Numbered from the stretch's first letter, positions 8,425 to 18,910 are shown. The stretch: DNA of 44,265 nucleotides from Marinifilaceae bacterium (GCA_016744515.1 JADGEF010000011.1:1-44265), one strand, 5' to 3'. Made by a program: numbers and translations. Notes: generated by a model not told the origin, from the sequence alone.

Positions 8425-9105
8425 TTATTTCTTTGGCTCTCGAATCAAAACTTCGTCGATCATACCATATTCCTTAGCTTCTTGAGCCGTCATCCAATAA
8501 TCACGATCAGAATTTTTCTCAACCTTTGCGAAAGGCATTCCTGAATGATCAGAAATAATAGTATAAAGTTCTTTCTTCAACTTCATAATTTCACGAGCAG
8601 TAATCTCAATATCAGAAGCCTGACCTTGTGCTCCACCCATTGGCTGGTGAATCATCACACGAGAATGCTTTAGAGCAGAACGTTTACCTTTCTCCCCTGC
8701 TGTTAATAATACTGCTCCCATTGAAGCAGCCATACCCGTACAGATTGTAGCAATATCACAGTTGATATACTGCATGGTATCATAAATACCTAAACCTGCA
8801 TGTACAGATCCTCCAGGCGTATTAAAATAGATCTGAATATCCTTTGAAGGGTCAGTAGACTCTAGAAATAAAAGCTGAGCCATAATAATGTTTGCTACAT
8901 AATCGTCGATAGGTACACCTAAAAAGATGATTCTATCCATCATTAAACGTGAAAACACGTCCATAGAAGCAACATTCAACTGACGCTCCTCGATAATTGT
9001 AGGAGAAATATAGGAGTTACTAATAGAAGTGTATTTGTCTAATGATAGACTACTAATTCCTCTATGCTTAGTCGCAAACTGTTTAAATTCGTCTTGTGGT
9101 ATCAT
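8425..9105 (-). CDS. clpP: ATP-dependent Clp protease proteolytic subunit ClpP
   Basis: This 226-residue serine protease subunit has an intact catalytic triad: Ser128 in GMAASMG, His153 in VMIHQPMGG, and Asp202 in DRDYWMTAQEA. Seven-membered ClpP rings stack into a degradation barrel that works with ClpX. The N-terminal extension before VIIE-like ERQLNVASMDVFSRL is longer than the mature E. coli subunit, consistent with a cleaved propeptide or a Bacteroidota-type leader. It lies between tig (upstream) and clpX (downstream), the usual tig-clpP-clpX order on one strand. Confidence 0.97.
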   Translation of the reverse strand: MIPQDEFKQFATKHRGISSLSLDKYTSISNSYISPTIIEERQLNVASMDVFSRLMMDRIIFLGVPIDDYVANIIMAQLLFLESTDPSKDIQIYFNTPGGSVHAGLGIYDTMQYINCDIATICTGMAASMGAVLLTAGEKGKRSALKHSRVMIHQPMGGAQGQASDIEITAREIMKLKKELYTIISDHSGMPFAKVEKNSDRDYWMTAQEAKEYGMIDEVLIREPKK

Positions 9106-9258
9106 AGGATGAAAATATTTTATTTGAGCTTTGGATGGTTAAAGCCTACCAAAACAAAAGACTATTATTTGATATACTGATTCAGTATTTAAGTTTAGCT
9201 AAATTAACTAAAATATTGCTGTTATTAACATCAGGAGAACAAAATGCTGAATAAAAAA

Positions 9259-9285
9259 CAACCACGCCCTAAAGAGCGTGGTTGT
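9259..9285 (-). terminator. Intrinsic terminator after tig
   Basis: ACAACCACGC (9259-9268) pairs perfectly with GCGTGGTTGT (9276-9285). Read on the minus strand the hairpin is followed by a TTTTTT run, so it ends tig transcription and separates tig from clpP. Confidence 0.85.
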
Positions 9286-9308
9286 AAATATATTTATTCT
9301 ATAAATGC

Positions 9309-10658
9309 TTATTCAAACATTTTATTGAATTCTTCAATAGAAACCTCTTTCTCTTCTACCTTAATAGTATTCTTAAGGTATTCAACAACTTTGTCGTCTA
9401 ATTTGCGATCCCAAATCTTTTTAGCCTCTTCTTTGTTCTCTAACATTTGCTTAGCGTAGTTAGTAAGGTACTCTTCTGGAACGTCCATCATACCATACTG
9501 CTGAAATTGCATTAAAGCTTGCTTCTTAGCAAATTCGACAATCTCTTCTTCGTTTACTTTAAGGTCGTTATCTTTTACTAATTTCTCTTTAATTAGCTGC
9601 CATCTGATATCATCAGAATAGTTTTCGAAATCACTTTCTACTTGCTCTGCAGTCATTTCTTTGTTAGTTGCGATAATCCAACGCTTTAAGAATGCAATAG
9701 GAAGTTCAATTTTAGCCTTCTTAACTAATTTCTCTTTTCCGTCGATAAGGAATTTATAGTCGCTATCGTTAACCAATTGAGCTTCGATATCAGCTTTAAT
9801 TTGATTTTTGAATTCTTCTTCAGAAGCAACTTTCCCTTCACCCAATACTTTATCGAATAACTCCTGATTCATTTCAGCAGGAATAAACTTAGAAATATTT
9901 GTGATTGTATATTGGAAATCAGACTCTAAAGTTTCAGCCATTTCTGGAGCAATACCCAACATAGAAGCTAAATCTGTTCTGTTTGGGAATGCCTTAGCAG
10001 GGTTGAAAGTAATAATCTGGTTTACATTAGCTCCAACAAATTTAGCTTTAGACTCTTCGTCTTTCATATATTCCAATGAAATAGCTACATCTTCGCTTAC
10101 GATACCATCTTCAACAATGTTACCTTCAGCATCAAGTTGAGCAAAATCACCTTCAAGGATTTCTTTGTCTTCTACAACCTCAGCTTCCTCGTTAGAACCA
10201 AAACGACGAGCATGCATATCTACACCGTTCTGAATCATTTTCTCATCAACTGCAATTTTAAAGAAGTTGATTTTATCTCTTTTGCTTAGGTTAAGCGTAT
10301 ACGTAGGAGCCATAGCAATGTCGAATGCAAATTCGAACTCAGTATCTTTTTCCCAGTTAATACTTTTTTGCTCAGTCTCATTTGGAAGAGGCTCACCTAA
10401 AAGATCTAACTTATTTTCTTCGATATACTTATAAAGCTCTTGACCAAGAACTTTATTTACTTCGTCAGCTAAAACTGGAGTACCATACATTTTCTTGATC
10501 AAACCCATTGGCACTTTACCAGGACGGAAACCATCAATACTTGCTTTTCTACGGTGTTCCTTAAGCACAGAGTCAACTTGACTCATATAATCTTCCTTTA
10601 CTAACTGTAATTTAATTACAGCATTCAAATCATCAGTGTTGGTTCTTGTGATATTCAT
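9309..10658 (-). CDS. tig: Trigger factor, ribosome-associated chaperone
   Basis: At 449 residues it has the normal trigger factor length. The ribosome-docking signature GFRPGKVP lies at 43-50 and is followed by LIKKMYG. A middle domain in the peptidyl-prolyl isomerase position (about 150-260) is poorly conserved. The helical C-terminal chaperone domain (about 265-449) is rich in charged residues. It binds nascent chains at the ribosome exit tunnel. A terminator lies directly downstream, so although it precedes clpP and clpX in order, they are probably transcribed separately. The assignment is secure; PPIase activity is doubtful because Bacteroidota members often diverge there. Confidence 0.93.
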   Translation of the reverse strand: MNITRTNTDDLNAVIKLQLVKEDYMSQVDSVLKEHRRKASIDGFRPGKVPMGLIKKMYGTPVLADEVNKVLGQELYKYIEENKLDLLGEPLPNETEQKSINWEKDTEFEFAFDIAMAPTYTLNLSKRDKINFFKIAVDEKMIQNGVDMHARRFGSNEEAEVVEDKEILEGDFAQLDAEGNIVEDGIVSEDVAISLEYMKDEESKAKFVGANVNQIITFNPAKAFPNRTDLASMLGIAPEMAETLESDFQYTITNISKFIPAEMNQELFDKVLGEGKVASEEEFKNQIKADIEAQLVNDSDYKFLIDGKEKLVKKAKIELPIAFLKRWIIATNKEMTAEQVESDFENYSDDIRWQLIKEKLVKDNDLKVNEEEIVEFAKKQALMQFQQYGMMDVPEEYLTNYAKQMLENKEEAKKIWDRKLDDKVVEYLKNTIKVEEKEVSIEEFNKMFE

Positions 10659-10696
10659 TTTTCAGCTATTAGAATGATAAAACCTTTAAAATTGCA

Positions 10697-10742
10697 AAAA
10701 ACCGCCACATGCATGATGTATCTACATCTTCAGAGGGCGGTT
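10697..10742 (-). terminator. Intrinsic terminator after tRNA-Leu
   Basis: On the minus strand AACCGCC (10742-10736) pairs with GGCGGTT (10706-10700), with extra pairing inside (GATGT/ACATC), and is followed by TTTTTT. It lies 20 bp past the tRNA 3' end and before the tig start, so the tRNA is its own transcription unit. Confidence 0.8.
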
Positions 10743-10761
10743 TAAGGTTATTTTTCTGTAG

Positions 10762-10843
10762 TGCGGATGAAGGGACTCGAACCCCCACGCCTTTCGGCAC
10801 TAGATCCTAAGTCTAGCGCGGCTACCAATTACGCCACATCCGC
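10762..10843 (-). tRNA. tRNA-Leu (anticodon UAG)
   Basis: The 82-nt minus-strand gene folds as a class II tRNA. The acceptor arm GCGGATG pairs with CATCCGC, and the anticodon stem CTAGA/TCTAG encloses loop CTTAGGA with anticodon TAG. A long variable arm (GTGCCGAAAGGCGT) and T-loop GGTTCGAGTCC are present. The discriminator base is A, and CCA is not encoded (the genome continues CTA), so it must be added after transcription. The long variable arm and the anticodon both fit leucine. Confidence 0.95.
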
Positions 10844-11052
10844 GGGTTAATTGCGGTGCAAATATAAACGTCTTTTTTTATTTGTGCAATAGTATTTTTG
10901 AAAAAAGATAAAGTTTTTTGATATTTTTTATTCTCAGGGTCTCAATGCTTAAAATAAAAGTGTCAATCCCTACCAAAATATTCCTCCACAAAACTCTACT
11001 ATAACCAGTTAGGGTCATTAGTGATTTATTTTCAGCAATGAAGTTATCTAAT

Positions 11053-11784
11053 TTATTTTGCTCGTCTTAACTCAAAATTCTTACCTAAGTATACTCGACG
11101 AACATCTTCATCAGCAGCTAACTCTTCTGCAGTACCCGATTTAAGAATATTACCTTCAAATAATAAGTAAGCTCTTTCAGTAATCGAAAGTGTTTCTTGT
11201 ACATTATGGTCTGTAATTAAGATACCAATATTCTTATCCTTAAGCTTACGAACAATATCTTGAATATCCTCAACCGCAATAGGGTCTACCCCAGCAAATG
11301 GTTCATCCAAAAGAATAAACTTAGGCTTGATTGATAAAGCTCTTGCGATCTCAGTTCTCCTACGCTCCCCTCCAGAAAGCTGAATACCCAAACTCTTACG
11401 AATCTTCTGTAAACTGAACTCATCTAGCATTTCTTCTAATCGCTGCTTTTGATACTCCTTCGTAAAGTCAGACATCTGAAGAACTGCCATAATATTGTCT
11501 TCAACACTTAGCTTACGAAACACAGAGGCTTCTTGAGCCAAATAGCCAACTCCCATTTGAGCTCTTTTATAAACTGGCTCTTTTGTGATTTCTCTATCAT
11601 CAAGAAAAATTCTCCCCCCATTAGGTTGAATCAATCCAACAATCATATAGAATGATGTCGTTTTACCTGCACCGTTAGGACCAAGCAATCCAACAATTTC
11701 ACCTTGCTTTACTTCTACCGAAACACCTTTTACAACTGTTCGGCTCTTGTATTTCTTTACTAAATTTTCAGCTCTTAAAATCAT
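11053..11784 (-). CDS. lptB: LPS export ABC transporter ATP-binding protein LptB
   Basis: This 243-residue stand-alone ABC ATPase has Walker A GPNGAGKT at 35-42, the signature LSGGE at 136-140, Walker B FILLDEP near 157-162 and the switch histidine at 193. [11 protein letters not shown] and the [15 protein letters not shown] segment are typical of LptB rather than amino-acid transporters. It powers LptFG-driven extraction of lipopolysaccharide from the inner membrane and its passage to the outer membrane. LptF and LptG are not in the window. Co-location with kdsD (Kdo synthesis) three genes upstream supports the LPS role. Confidence 0.93.
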   Translation of the reverse strand: MILRAENLVKKYKSRTVVKGVSVEVKQGEIVGLLGPNGAGKTTSFYMIVGLIQPNGGRIFLDDREITKEPVYKRAQMGVGYLAQEASVFRKLSVEDNIMAVLQMSDFTKEYQKQRLEEMLDEFSLQKIRKSLGIQLSGGERRRTEIARALSIKPKFILLDEPFAGVDPIAVEDIQDIVRKLKDKNIGILITDHNVQETLSITERAYLLFEGNILKSGTAEELAADEDVRRVYLGKNFELRRAK

Positions 11785-11889
11785 AAAAAATCTTTAGGTT
11801 TTGTCCCCGAATTGTGCAAATATATGAAACTGTTAGGAATAGTTTTTAGACTGATGTGTTAATATATCTTTCCAAACTTAATTTTATGA

Positions 11890-14397
11890 CTAAAATGTCA
11901 TTTGAAACATAGCTCGGATTCCAAATTCTTCAAAATCTTGATTAGGATTAGATTCTAAATGATTCAGTCTCCACATTGCATCAACACGGAAAAACTTGAA
12001 AATATTCTCAATACCTACACTCGCTTCGAAATAAGGATCCTTTACATCAGATAAACCTGCGGGAAATAGCATAGCAGCTTCACTATTTACCAATGCACCA
12101 TTATTTTTATCAGATAAAGTTCCCCACAATCCCTTTGCTGTTGCTACGGCACGCCATTTTAATTTTTTAAACAGAGGAATTCGATTCATTATAAAGCCAT
12201 GAAAGTGGTGCTCCAAGGATAGGCTAACATATTGATCACTGGCAAACTCGAAATAGTTCATCATGTTGAATGCAAAAGGGTCAAAAGCATAAGTTTCATT
12301 TCCTTCGTGCAACGACAGCAATGGATAAGGAACTTTACCCCAGAGTTTCGAGGCTGTAGCCACATAACGTAATTTCCCAAATGGAGGTAATTCCACAATA
12401 TGATCTACACTTAAGTCTGTTTTAAAATATTCATAATCTGAACCAAACAAATCTTTGAATCCCATTGTCATATACAAATTAACAATCGGTACTAGACCTC
12501 CAAAGTGTCTTCTTTCGAACTCACCCATTATAACTTTCTCATTTCTTGTCCAACGGGTTTTTAGTTCAATTTCAGAAGCTTTAATTCCTGAAACCAGAAC
12601 TCCATTAGGCTTCGCAAAAGGAACTATTGGAGTTGAAGAAATATCTCTATATCTAAATTTAATTGTATTCATAAACCCCTGAAACCACTCTTTTTCGTAG
12701 TGGGCTTCAAACTGATCCATCATGGTCAGCTTATTATTAGGATTTCTTTTTAGTAAAGAAGCTAAAATATTCCCTTCAGTAAAAGCATTAGGACTCTTTC
12801 CTAACTGATGAATATCGTGTTTGTATTGCATCCCAAAAGTCTCGCGAGGCAGCTTATTTATCATGTATAAAAAACCTAACCCATACTTAAATCTCTTATC
12901 CTTATCACCATAAGCAAGATGAGCATTATACATGACTTTAGTACTAAACTCATTTGACGTTCGACCTCCAAACATGAATCGCTTCCCTTCAATCTCATTG
13001 AATGAGAATAGTTTATAATATGGTCCATATTCAAACATGCCTTTTGTATAATAACCCGTTACAAAAGTTTGAATAACATCAACGATATTCCTGTATAATG
13101 GTACGTTTTTAATGGAATCAACCATAGAGTAGATTCCAGATTCACGATTAGAAAGCTCGAAAGGGCGTGCGTTATCCCAGTACGAAGCTTCTTTACCCAA
13201 AGCATCATCATTTACAATAACGTTATTCTCTAATTTTACAATCTCTTTACGAATTGGAAGGTTCAACTTGACATCCTTATATGAAATAGATTTTCGCCCG
13301 AAGAATCCCATTTGGTCTGTAGAATCTTTATTGGTCAACATGAAATCAACAAATAAATCCTGCTTCTTCAAAAACCAAGTTGAATCATCTACTTTTTGAA
13401 ACTCATTTGTACTCACTAGATCTGTCACCCAATTTAGATTTACATCTTTGGTGATACGCATTTTCATTATATCAATAGCAAAGGTTGTGTCCGCCACCCA
13501 AAAGTCACCAACAAAACAGGGATCCAATTTTCTTTTTGGCTTAAAAGACATGTGGTAACTCCAATTACCATCTCTATAAGCACTATCCGTTAAATAGTAT
13601 CTATAATAACTCAAACCACCATCAGCTATAGGACTCACAAACCCCTTATCAAAAAGATCGATATAGTTATCGTAGATATTAATATTCTGATGCAATTGTC
13701 CCGTAAACTGTGCTAAGCTGGCATTATCTTTTATACCCGACATTTTTGAAGCCTTAATCACTTCTCGTTCTAGTCTTGGCCTTTTACGGTAGTAGTAATC
13801 AGACATCGATTCTGTAATAAAAACAGGCAAATACGACTTACCTGTTACCACAGATGTATCAACATAGTCGAAAACGAATTGAAATTGACGCATGATTTTT
13901 TTATTCTTAAAATCATCTCCAATATTATTCAAGTCCATCTCCATTTTCGTATAGGACTCGTACTGATACGATTCCAAATGAGAAGGATCATTCTTTTTCT
14001 TACGTGCAATTATCTTACGTAGAAGTATGTGAGCTGGATTTTCACCAGGAATCACTTTAATCTCATTAAGAGCAACTGTTTCAGAGTGTAACTCTATATT
14101 TAAGGTTTGAAAAATACCTTTATGAACTCCATAAACTCTCTCTTTATAACCAACAAAAGAAACATATAAAGAATCAGATGGTGTTCTCGTTTCTAAGAAG
14201 TAGTTTCCATCAAAATCAGTTGTAGTACCAATAGTTGTACCTTTAAAAGCAATATTTACAAAAGGTAAGGGCTCTTGAGTTTTGGCATCGACAACCTTTC
14301 CTCTTAATTTGGTAACCTGAGCATATGTAGAATGACTTACTCCTATTCCAATCAGAATAAACAAAGACAACACTAATCCTTTAGATAATTTCAGCAT
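11890..14397 (-). CDS. DUF5686 / carboxypeptidase-regulatory-like domain outer-envelope protein
   Basis: The 835-residue protein begins with a clear signal peptide (LSLFILIGIGVSHSTYA, cleavage near residue 26). A carboxypeptidase-D regulatory-like beta domain (about 29-110) follows, containing LRGKVVDAKTQEPLPFVNIA and DGNYFL. The rest is the long beta-rich DUF5686 region ending in an aromatic FQMTF, as expected for a barrel inserted by the BAM machinery. This architecture is found in Bacteroidota and resembles TonB-dependent receptors, but no plug domain is seen. Its function is not established. It lies between tatC and lptB in a minus-strand envelope cluster. Confidence 0.85.
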   Translation of the reverse strand: MLKLSKGLVLSLFILIGIGVSHSTYAQVTKLRGKVVDAKTQEPLPFVNIAFKGTTIGTTTDFDGNYFLETRTPSDSLYVSFVGYKERVYGVHKGIFQTLNIELHSETVALNEIKVIPGENPAHILLRKIIARKKKNDPSHLESYQYESYTKMEMDLNNIGDDFKNKKIMRQFQFVFDYVDTSVVTGKSYLPVFITESMSDYYYRKRPRLEREVIKASKMSGIKDNASLAQFTGQLHQNINIYDNYIDLFDKGFVSPIADGGLSYYRYYLTDSAYRDGNWSYHMSFKPKRKLDPCFVGDFWVADTTFAIDIMKMRITKDVNLNWVTDLVSTNEFQKVDDSTWFLKKQDLFVDFMLTNKDSTDQMGFFGRKSISYKDVKLNLPIRKEIVKLENNVIVNDDALGKEASYWDNARPFELSNRESGIYSMVDSIKNVPLYRNIVDVIQTFVTGYYTKGMFEYGPYYKLFSFNEIEGKRFMFGGRTSNEFSTKVMYNAHLAYGDKDKRFKYGLGFLYMINKLPRETFGMQYKHDIHQLGKSPNAFTEGNILASLLKRNPNNKLTMMDQFEAHYEKEWFQGFMNTIKFRYRDISSTPIVPFAKPNGVLVSGIKASEIELKTRWTRNEKVIMGEFERRHFGGLVPIVNLYMTMGFKDLFGSDYEYFKTDLSVDHIVELPPFGKLRYVATASKLWGKVPYPLLSLHEGNETYAFDPFAFNMMNYFEFASDQYVSLSLEHHFHGFIMNRIPLFKKLKWRAVATAKGLWGTLSDKNNGALVNSEAAMLFPAGLSDVKDPYFEASVGIENIFKFFRVDAMWRLNHLESNPNQDFEEFGIRAMFQMTF

Positions 14398-14537
14398 GTG
14401 TACATTTAATAAGTGAACATGATTGGATAATCTTGTAATTTAAGAAAAACCTCGAATATGGATAAAGGTTCAATATCAACAATATATCCACCCTAACAGA
14501 AGAACTTATCAAAACAATAATTTGTTGCATCAAAGAT

Positions 14538-15350
14538 CTATTCAAATTCTTTGGCCTGTTGTTTTTGAACTCGCTTAGAAATACCTATTCCAACTTCATA
14601 CAAAACCAATAGTGGCAAACAAACTAAGACTTGAGAGAAAATATCTGGCGGTGTAATAATAGCAGACAAAATTAAAATCAAAACGATAGAGTGCTTTCTA
14701 TACTTCCTAAGAAATTCAGGATTAACTAACCCAATTTTACTTAAAAAAAATATCAAAATTGGTAACTCAAAAATAATTCCACTTGCTAAAACAATGGATG
14801 TAACTGTTGAAATGTACGAATTCAGATTAATCTGATTCATTACCTGAGAGGATACATTATATGACCCCAAGAAATGTATAGACAAAGGCGTAATGACATA
14901 ATAGCCAAAAGAGACACCAAGTGCGAACAAGAAACTTGTATAAAAGATAGATCCTGAAGCATGTTTCTGTTCTTTTTTATATAATGCAGGCTTTACAAAC
15001 CTCCAAAATTCAAAAAACAAATACGGAAAACCAGCAATCAATCCAAATACTAGAGAAACAGTAATGTGAGTAGCAAACTGCCCCGCCATATTAATATTAA
15101 TCACCTGAAATTGTTCTGTATTAATCTTTAAAGATTCAATTCCTATATAGTCAGCAAAAATCGAAAACATCCTATTTGTGAAAAAATCAACATTCTTCGG
15201 AGCCAATAAAATTTCATCAAAAATAATATCGTAAAACACAAAAGCTGCTATCGCAAAAACCAAAACGGCTAACACTGCACGAATAAGGTGCCAACGCAGC
15301 TCTTCTAAATGTTCTAGGAAACTCATTCCATCTTCTTCTTTCTCTGACAT
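14538..15350 (-). CDS. tatC: Sec-independent protein translocase TatC
   Basis: The 270-residue protein has the TatC N-terminal signature MSFLEHLEELRWHLIRA and about six hydrophobic segments (near 22-40, 93-115, 133-155, 182-205, 213-228 and 233-250). The conserved FEFWRFVKPALYKKE loop is present. TatC recognises twin-arginine signal peptides in the inner membrane. No TatA/E gene is seen in the window, so it must lie elsewhere. It starts 55 bp after kdsD on the same strand and is probably co-transcribed with it. Confidence 0.96.
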   Translation of the reverse strand: MSEKEEDGMSFLEHLEELRWHLIRAVLAVLVFAIAAFVFYDIIFDEILLAPKNVDFFTNRMFSIFADYIGIESLKINTEQFQVININMAGQFATHITVSLVFGLIAGFPYLFFEFWRFVKPALYKKEQKHASGSIFYTSFLFALGVSFGYYVITPLSIHFLGSYNVSSQVMNQINLNSYISTVTSIVLASGIIFELPILIFFLSKIGLVNPEFLRKYRKHSIVLILILSAIITPPDIFSQVLVCLPLLVLYEVGIGISKRVQKQQAKEFE

Positions 15351-15405
15351 ATAAAATCAATTACGATATAAAAAATCTCTTAAGCGGTGAATAAAAGATT
15401 CCAAG

Positions 15406-16374
15406 TTACACAATTCCTTCTTTTAAAATATCGTGTAAATGAACTAAACCCATATACTTATTACCTTCGCAAACAACTAACTGTGTGATACTACTCTCCT
15501 CCATCATATGGAAAGCATTAATCGCTAACTCATCTTCGCCAATTGTTTTTGGCGACTCAGACATGATATCTCTTGCTTTAAGAGGCTTTACATCCTCGTA
15601 CTGCTGCATCATTCTTCGTAGATCACCATCAGTTATTATCCCTAAAAGTATATTATCATCACCTACAACTGCAGCTGCTCCCATTCTCTTAGACGAAATT
15701 TCAAGAATAACTGAACGAATATCATCATCTATTTTTACTTGAGGTGGCATTTGTTTAGCTAAAAGATCACTAACTCGTAAATATAATTTTTTCCCTAAAG
15801 CTCCTCCGGGATGGAATTTCGCAAAATCCTGAGACGTGAACTGACGCATCTCAAGTAAGGACACTGCTAATGCATCACCCACTACCAACTGTGCTGTTGT
15901 TGAATTCGTTGGTGCTAAATTATTTGGACAAGCTTCTCGATCAGCCACTGCTTTAAGTACGTAATCTGATTGTTTGGCTAAGAATGAATCCAATCCAGAT
16001 ACCATTCCTACTAAAACATTTCCAATGTTTTTGATCAATGGCGCCAAAACCTTGATTTCTGGCGTATTTCCACTCTTAGATATACAAATAATGATGTCTT
16101 CAGGCATAATCATACCAAGGTCTCCGTGAATAGCATCAGCTGCATGCATAAACATTGATGGTGTCCCTGTAGAATTAAAAGTAGCAACAATCTTATTAGC
16201 AATATTAGCACTTTTACCAATTCCTGTAACAACAACACGTCCCTTACTCTCTAATATAAGTTCAACAACTTTAGCGAAATCATCATCAATATAATCAACC
16301 AGTTGACTAATAGTTCTAACTTCGTCTAATATTGTATTTTTTGCTATTCCTTTTATTTTATCTATTGAATTCAA
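15406..16374 (-). CDS. kdsD: D-arabinose 5-phosphate isomerase, KpsF/GutQ/KdsD family
   Basis: The 322 residues show the standard layout: an N-terminal SIS sugar-isomerase domain (about 35-180; VVVTGIGKSANIANKIVATF, SKSGNTPEI, FHPGGALGKKL) and two C-terminal CBS domains (about 205-262 and 270-322). It interconverts ribulose 5-phosphate and arabinose 5-phosphate, the first committed step toward Kdo for the LPS core. It leads the minus-strand run kdsD-tatC and shares the neighbourhood with lptB, which fits LPS biogenesis. recQ is divergent 349 bp away. GutQ- versus KdsD-type use cannot be separated by sequence alone. Confidence 0.93.
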   Translation of the reverse strand: MNSIDKIKGIAKNTILDEVRTISQLVDYIDDDFAKVVELILESKGRVVVTGIGKSANIANKIVATFNSTGTPSMFMHAADAIHGDLGMIMPEDIIICISKSGNTPEIKVLAPLIKNIGNVLVGMVSGLDSFLAKQSDYVLKAVADREACPNNLAPTNSTTAQLVVGDALAVSLLEMRQFTSQDFAKFHPGGALGKKLYLRVSDLLAKQMPPQVKIDDDIRSVILEISSKRMGAAAVVGDDNILLGIITDGDLRRMMQQYEDVKPLKARDIMSESPKTIGEDELAINAFHMMEESSITQLVVCEGNKYMGLVHLHDILKEGIV

Positions 16375-16723
16375 AACTTATCAGTATTAAATTATTAATG
16401 TTCTATTAACCTCTAATTACAGCTAAAAGATTAACTAATGCTTAAAGCTGCTAAATAATTTCAAGGTTTTGTTTATTTCAAATGTTTATCTAAATTTAAA
16501 ATACAAAAGTATTCATTTATTGAATAAAAAAGACTGAACAGAGGTAAAATCACACCTTTTAAAGCTAAAGCTGCAAAACATTTTATTAATTTCGCAGGTT
16601 CTCAGCTTTATGAAAATAAGCAACAAATAATCTAAAGTTATTTTTTTGACATTTAGATCGAAATATTCTTCAGCAATACAAAAGAATATCTTACATATAT
16701 TTAATGACAACAATTTATAGAAG
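16375..16723. other. Divergent kdsD-recQ intergenic region
   Basis: This 349-bp AT-rich gap must contain the promoters of both divergent genes. I see no convincing full promoter, RNA gene or significant repeat. A 66-residue minus-strand open frame here has no recognisable features and is not called. Confidence 0.5.
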
Positions 16724-18901
16724 ATGGAAACGGAGTTTGAGCTAGTTAGTCATTTAAAAAAACATTTTGGTTTTGACACCTTTAAGGGAAGTCAAGAAGA
16801 GGTTATAAATAACGTGCTTAATGGTAACGATTCATTCGTATTAATGCCTACTGGCGGAGGAAAATCATTGTGTTACCAATTACCAGCTATGATGTTGGAA
16901 GGTACAGCCATAATTATATCCCCACTTATTGCCTTGATGAAGAATCAGGTTGATGCCATGAGAAATTTTGGTGAAGATGACGGTGTTGCTCACTTCATGA
17001 ATTCCTCTCTTTCAAAATCAGCTACCTTAAAAGTAAAAGAAGATGTTATTGAAGGCAGGACAAAACTATTATACGTTGCTCCTGAATCTCTGACAAAAGA
17101 AAGCAATATTGAATTCCTTAAGAATATAAAAATCTCTTTTTATGCTGTAGACGAAGCTCATTGTATTTCGGAATGGGGACATGACTTTCGACCTGAATAT
17201 CGTAAAATTAGACCTATTGTTGAAGAAATTGGGAAAGCTCCAATAATTGCCCTAACAGCAACTGCAACACCTAAAGTTCAACACGATATTCAAAAAAACC
17301 TTGGCATGTTAACTGCCAAAGTATACAAATCATCATTTAATCGCTCAAACCTCTACTATGAGGTAAGACCTAAAGTTGATGCCACTAAGGAGATTATTAA
17401 ATTCATTAGAAAAAATGAAGGCAAATCAGGTATTATATACTGCTTAAGCAGAAAAAAAGTTGAAGAATTAGCTGAATCATTACAAGTAAATGGTATTAAT
17501 GCCGTTCCATACCATGCAGGTATGGATTCTGCAACTCGATCGGGAAACCAAGATAAATTCCTAATGGAAGATATTGACGTTGTAGTGGCAACCATAGCAT
17601 TTGGTATGGGTATTGATAAGCCAGATGTTCGCTTTGTAATCCACTATGACATTCCGAAAAGTTTAGAGGGCTACTATCAAGAAACTGGTAGAGCTGGCAG
17701 AGATGGTGGCGAAGGACATTGCTTAACTTTCTACAGTTATAAAGACATTCAGAAACTTGAAAAGTTCATGCAAGGGAAACCAATTGCTGAACAAGAAATT
17801 GGGAAACAACTCTTACTAGAGACTGTATCCTATGCTGAATCTGCTGTATGCCGACGCATAGTACTCCTTCATTACTTTGGTGAATCTCATTCTGAAGAAT
17901 ATTGTGGAAATTGTGACAACTGCTTACATCCTAAAAAAGAATTTCAAGGAGAAGAGTTTGTAATTAAAGCCCTTGATGTAGTTAAAGATGTTAAGGAACG
18001 ATTTAAAATTGATCACCTTGTAAATATCCTTACAGGTGAATCCAATTCATCAATCAAATCGTATAAGCACGACGAGCTCGAGCTTTTTGGCAGCGGTAAA
18101 GACAAGGATCAACACTTTTGGAATATGGTATTCCGCCGTTTGCTTATTAATCGATTTATTGAAAAAGACATAGAGCAATATGGCGTAATAAAAATAAAGA
18201 AAGAAGGTCATGAATTCTTAGATAAGCCTTCCCCTTTCATGCTTACCGATGATCATGCGTTTAATGAGTCAGATACAGATGCTCTAAAATCATCAGGCAC
18301 AGCAGCCGTTGATACTGTTCTTCTGAAAATGCTAAAAGATCTTCGTAAGAAAATATCAAAAATTAAAAGCACACCACCTTACGTTATTTTCCAAGATCCA
18401 TCTCTTGAGGATATGGCTATTCAATATCCAATAAATATTGAAGAAATGGCTAATATTCAAGGAGTAGGTGCTGCTAAAGCTAAACGTTTTGGAAAAGAAT
18501 TTGCTGAATTAATTGGCAAGCACGTAGAGGAAAATGATATTGAGCGTGCTCAAGATATGGTTGTAAAATCCATTGCCGACAAATCTAAATTTAAGGTTTA
18601 TATCATCCAAAGTGTTGATAGAAAAATGGATCTTGAAGATATTGCTGATGCTAAAGGCATGGAATTCTCAAATCTCCTTAGAGAAATGGATGCCATAGTA
18701 TATTCAGGAACAAAACTTAACATCAATTATTATATTGACGAAATTATTGATGAAGACAGACAAGAAGAGGTCTTAGAATACTTTAATGAATCTGAAACAG
18801 ATAATATTGAAGAGGCCTTAGATGAATTGGGAGAAGAAGACTACTCTGAGAATGATATTCGCCTACTAAGAATTAAATTCTACACCGAAAATGGACTCTA
18901 A
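16724..18901 (+). CDS. recQ: ATP-dependent DNA helicase RecQ
   Basis: The 725-residue protein is a full-length RecQ of the Bacteroidota type. It has a SF2 helicase core with Walker A TGGGKS at 43-48 and the DEAH box at 143-146 followed by CISEWGHDFRPEY. The second RecA domain contains QETGRAGRDG. Next come a four-cysteine zinc-binding module (CRRIVLLHYFGE then CGNCDNC), a winged helix, and an HRDC-like domain (about 535-610). An extra acidic C-terminal segment (about 640-725) is typical of longer family members. It acts in recombinational repair and fork restart. A hairpin terminator follows directly. Confidence 0.95.
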   Translation: METEFELVSHLKKHFGFDTFKGSQEEVINNVLNGNDSFVLMPTGGGKSLCYQLPAMMLEGTAIIISPLIALMKNQVDAMRNFGEDDGVAHFMNSSLSKSATLKVKEDVIEGRTKLLYVAPESLTKESNIEFLKNIKISFYAVDEAHCISEWGHDFRPEYRKIRPIVEEIGKAPIIALTATATPKVQHDIQKNLGMLTAKVYKSSFNRSNLYYEVRPKVDATKEIIKFIRKNEGKSGIIYCLSRKKVEELAESLQVNGINAVPYHAGMDSATRSGNQDKFLMEDIDVVVATIAFGMGIDKPDVRFVIHYDIPKSLEGYYQETGRAGRDGGEGHCLTFYSYKDIQKLEKFMQGKPIAEQEIGKQLLLETVSYAESAVCRRIVLLHYFGESHSEEYCGNCDNCLHPKKEFQGEEFVIKALDVVKDVKERFKIDHLVNILTGESNSSIKSYKHDELELFGSGKDKDQHFWNMVFRRLLINRFIEKDIEQYGVIKIKKEGHEFLDKPSPFMLTDDHAFNESDTDALKSSGTAAVDTVLLKMLKDLRKKISKIKSTPPYVIFQDPSLEDMAIQYPINIEEMANIQGVGAAKAKRFGKEFAELIGKHVEENDIERAQDMVVKSIADKSKFKVYIIQSVDRKMDLEDIADAKGMEFSNLLREMDAIVYSGTKLNINYYIDEIIDEDRQEEVLEYFNESETDNIEEALDELGEEDYSENDIRLLRIKFYTENGL

Positions 18902-18910
18902 GTAAAAAAC

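Noticed and set aside
8425..9105. Loss of the catalytic aspartate in ClpP
   Set aside because: At first the EKNSDRD segment seemed to carry Asn instead of Asp, but aligning to the E. coli ERDRFLSA region shows that the catalytic Asp is Asp202 and is present.
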